From Candidatus Omnitrophota bacterium (lineage in GTDB: Bacteria > Omnitrophota > Gorgyraeia > JABMRN01 > RBG-13-46-9): a stretch of 34,646 nucleotides of DNA. Each line of letters begins with the position of its first letter. Position 1 is the first letter of the stretch. Shown in pieces: positions 34,533 to 34,646 of the stretch. The DNA lies in assembly GCA_020346285.1 (NCBI GenBank), contig CP070780.1:1386955-1421600 (forward strand), written 5' to 3'. The translations under genes were made by a program, and so were the position numbers. The notes below the pieces were generated by a model. The model ran no database searches, was not told the DNA's origin, and saw only the letters and a program-made list of their open reading frames with translations.

Positions 34533-34646
34533 ATTCCACACTTTTTTCTCCGAAGCCGCAACCATTAAAGAACAGTATTATCAACTTCCCTTCCTATTAG
34601 GAAGGGATACAGGCCGCCGTAGGCGGCCGTCATAAGGGAAACCTTA
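34533..34646. repeat. Hairpin-rich direct repeat, copy 2 (runs to window end)
   Basis: Matches copy 1 at 109 of 114 positions and is cut by the window edge, so more units may follow. The unit length of 184 bases and the lack of short identical repeats with unique spacers speak against CRISPR. Confidence 0.9.

Noticed and set aside
34339-34584. Minus-strand 81-codon frame across the hairpin repeats
   Set aside because: Its codons are the repeat unit read through, with palindromes forming the supposed protein; no domain is visible. It is kept only as part of the repeat description.

Overview
The window reads almost entirely on the minus strand. It looks like a piece of chromosome from a Gram-negative-type bacterium of the PVC/Omnitrophota neighbourhood. 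The grounds are a very large (5352-residue) multidomain protein with an N-terminal export signal, of the sort reported from Omnitrophota, and an EF-Tu whose effector loop departs from the usual RGITI form in a way I remember from planctomycete EF-Tu. The phylum call is inference and rests on memory, not on a search.

In transcription order (high to low coordinates), the right edge (34349-34646) holds two 114-bp direct repeats built almost wholly of hairpins. Next comes a near-consensus sigma70 promoter (34269-34296) and a small HTH plus LAGLIDADG-like ORF. That ORF stays open through a tRNA-Thr(GGU) gene and ends inside the first codons of tuf. From tuf to rplQ (33541 to 17186) runs a full S10-spc-alpha ribosomal superoperon: tuf, rpsJ, rplC, rplD, rplW, rplB, rpsS, rplV, rpsC, rplP, rpmC, rpsQ, rplN, rplX, rplE, rpsN, rpsH, rplF, rplR, rpsE, rplO, secY, adk, map, infA, rpmJ, rpsM, rpsK, rpsD, rpoA, rplQ. 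Most genes overlap or lie within a few bases of each other; rpmD is missing. rpmJ (37 aa), adk and probably rpsQ use TTG, TTG and GTG starts. The operon ends in a 10-bp hairpin.

Four spacers inside this tight operon carry palindromic DNA. Two near-duplicate double-hairpin elements flank rpsH and show compensatory changes. Two copies of a GGGGAGAGGG hairpin repeat sit before rplE and rplV; the rplV copy has a second 20-bp palindrome nested inside it.

Downstream of rplQ, behind its own TTGATA-17-TATACT promoter, lies one uninterrupted 16-kb gene for a protein of roughly 600 kDa. Visible parts, in order, are: an N-terminal signal/anchor; a domain with His and Glu motifs reminiscent of the EreA/ChaN/TraB group; a possible methyltransferase fold; a buried lipoprotein signal peptide preceded by an mRNA hairpin; two zincin-like motifs (HERLH, HELSH); a long helical region; an M48-like metallopeptidase (HELAH plus ExxPD); ten near-identical 34-residue HEAT-like repeats; a domain with a TCQ motif; and a kinase-like domain near the C-terminus. 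Repeated junction motifs, one of them a 26-bp exact DNA repeat, suggest it was assembled by module fusion and shuffling.

The left edge holds the first 250 codons of a class I aspartate aminotransferase with its own promoter. The most striking signals are the giant gene with its fossil gene boundary, the paired hairpin elements around rpsH, the ORF that runs through a tRNA, and the unusual EF-Tu switch I.
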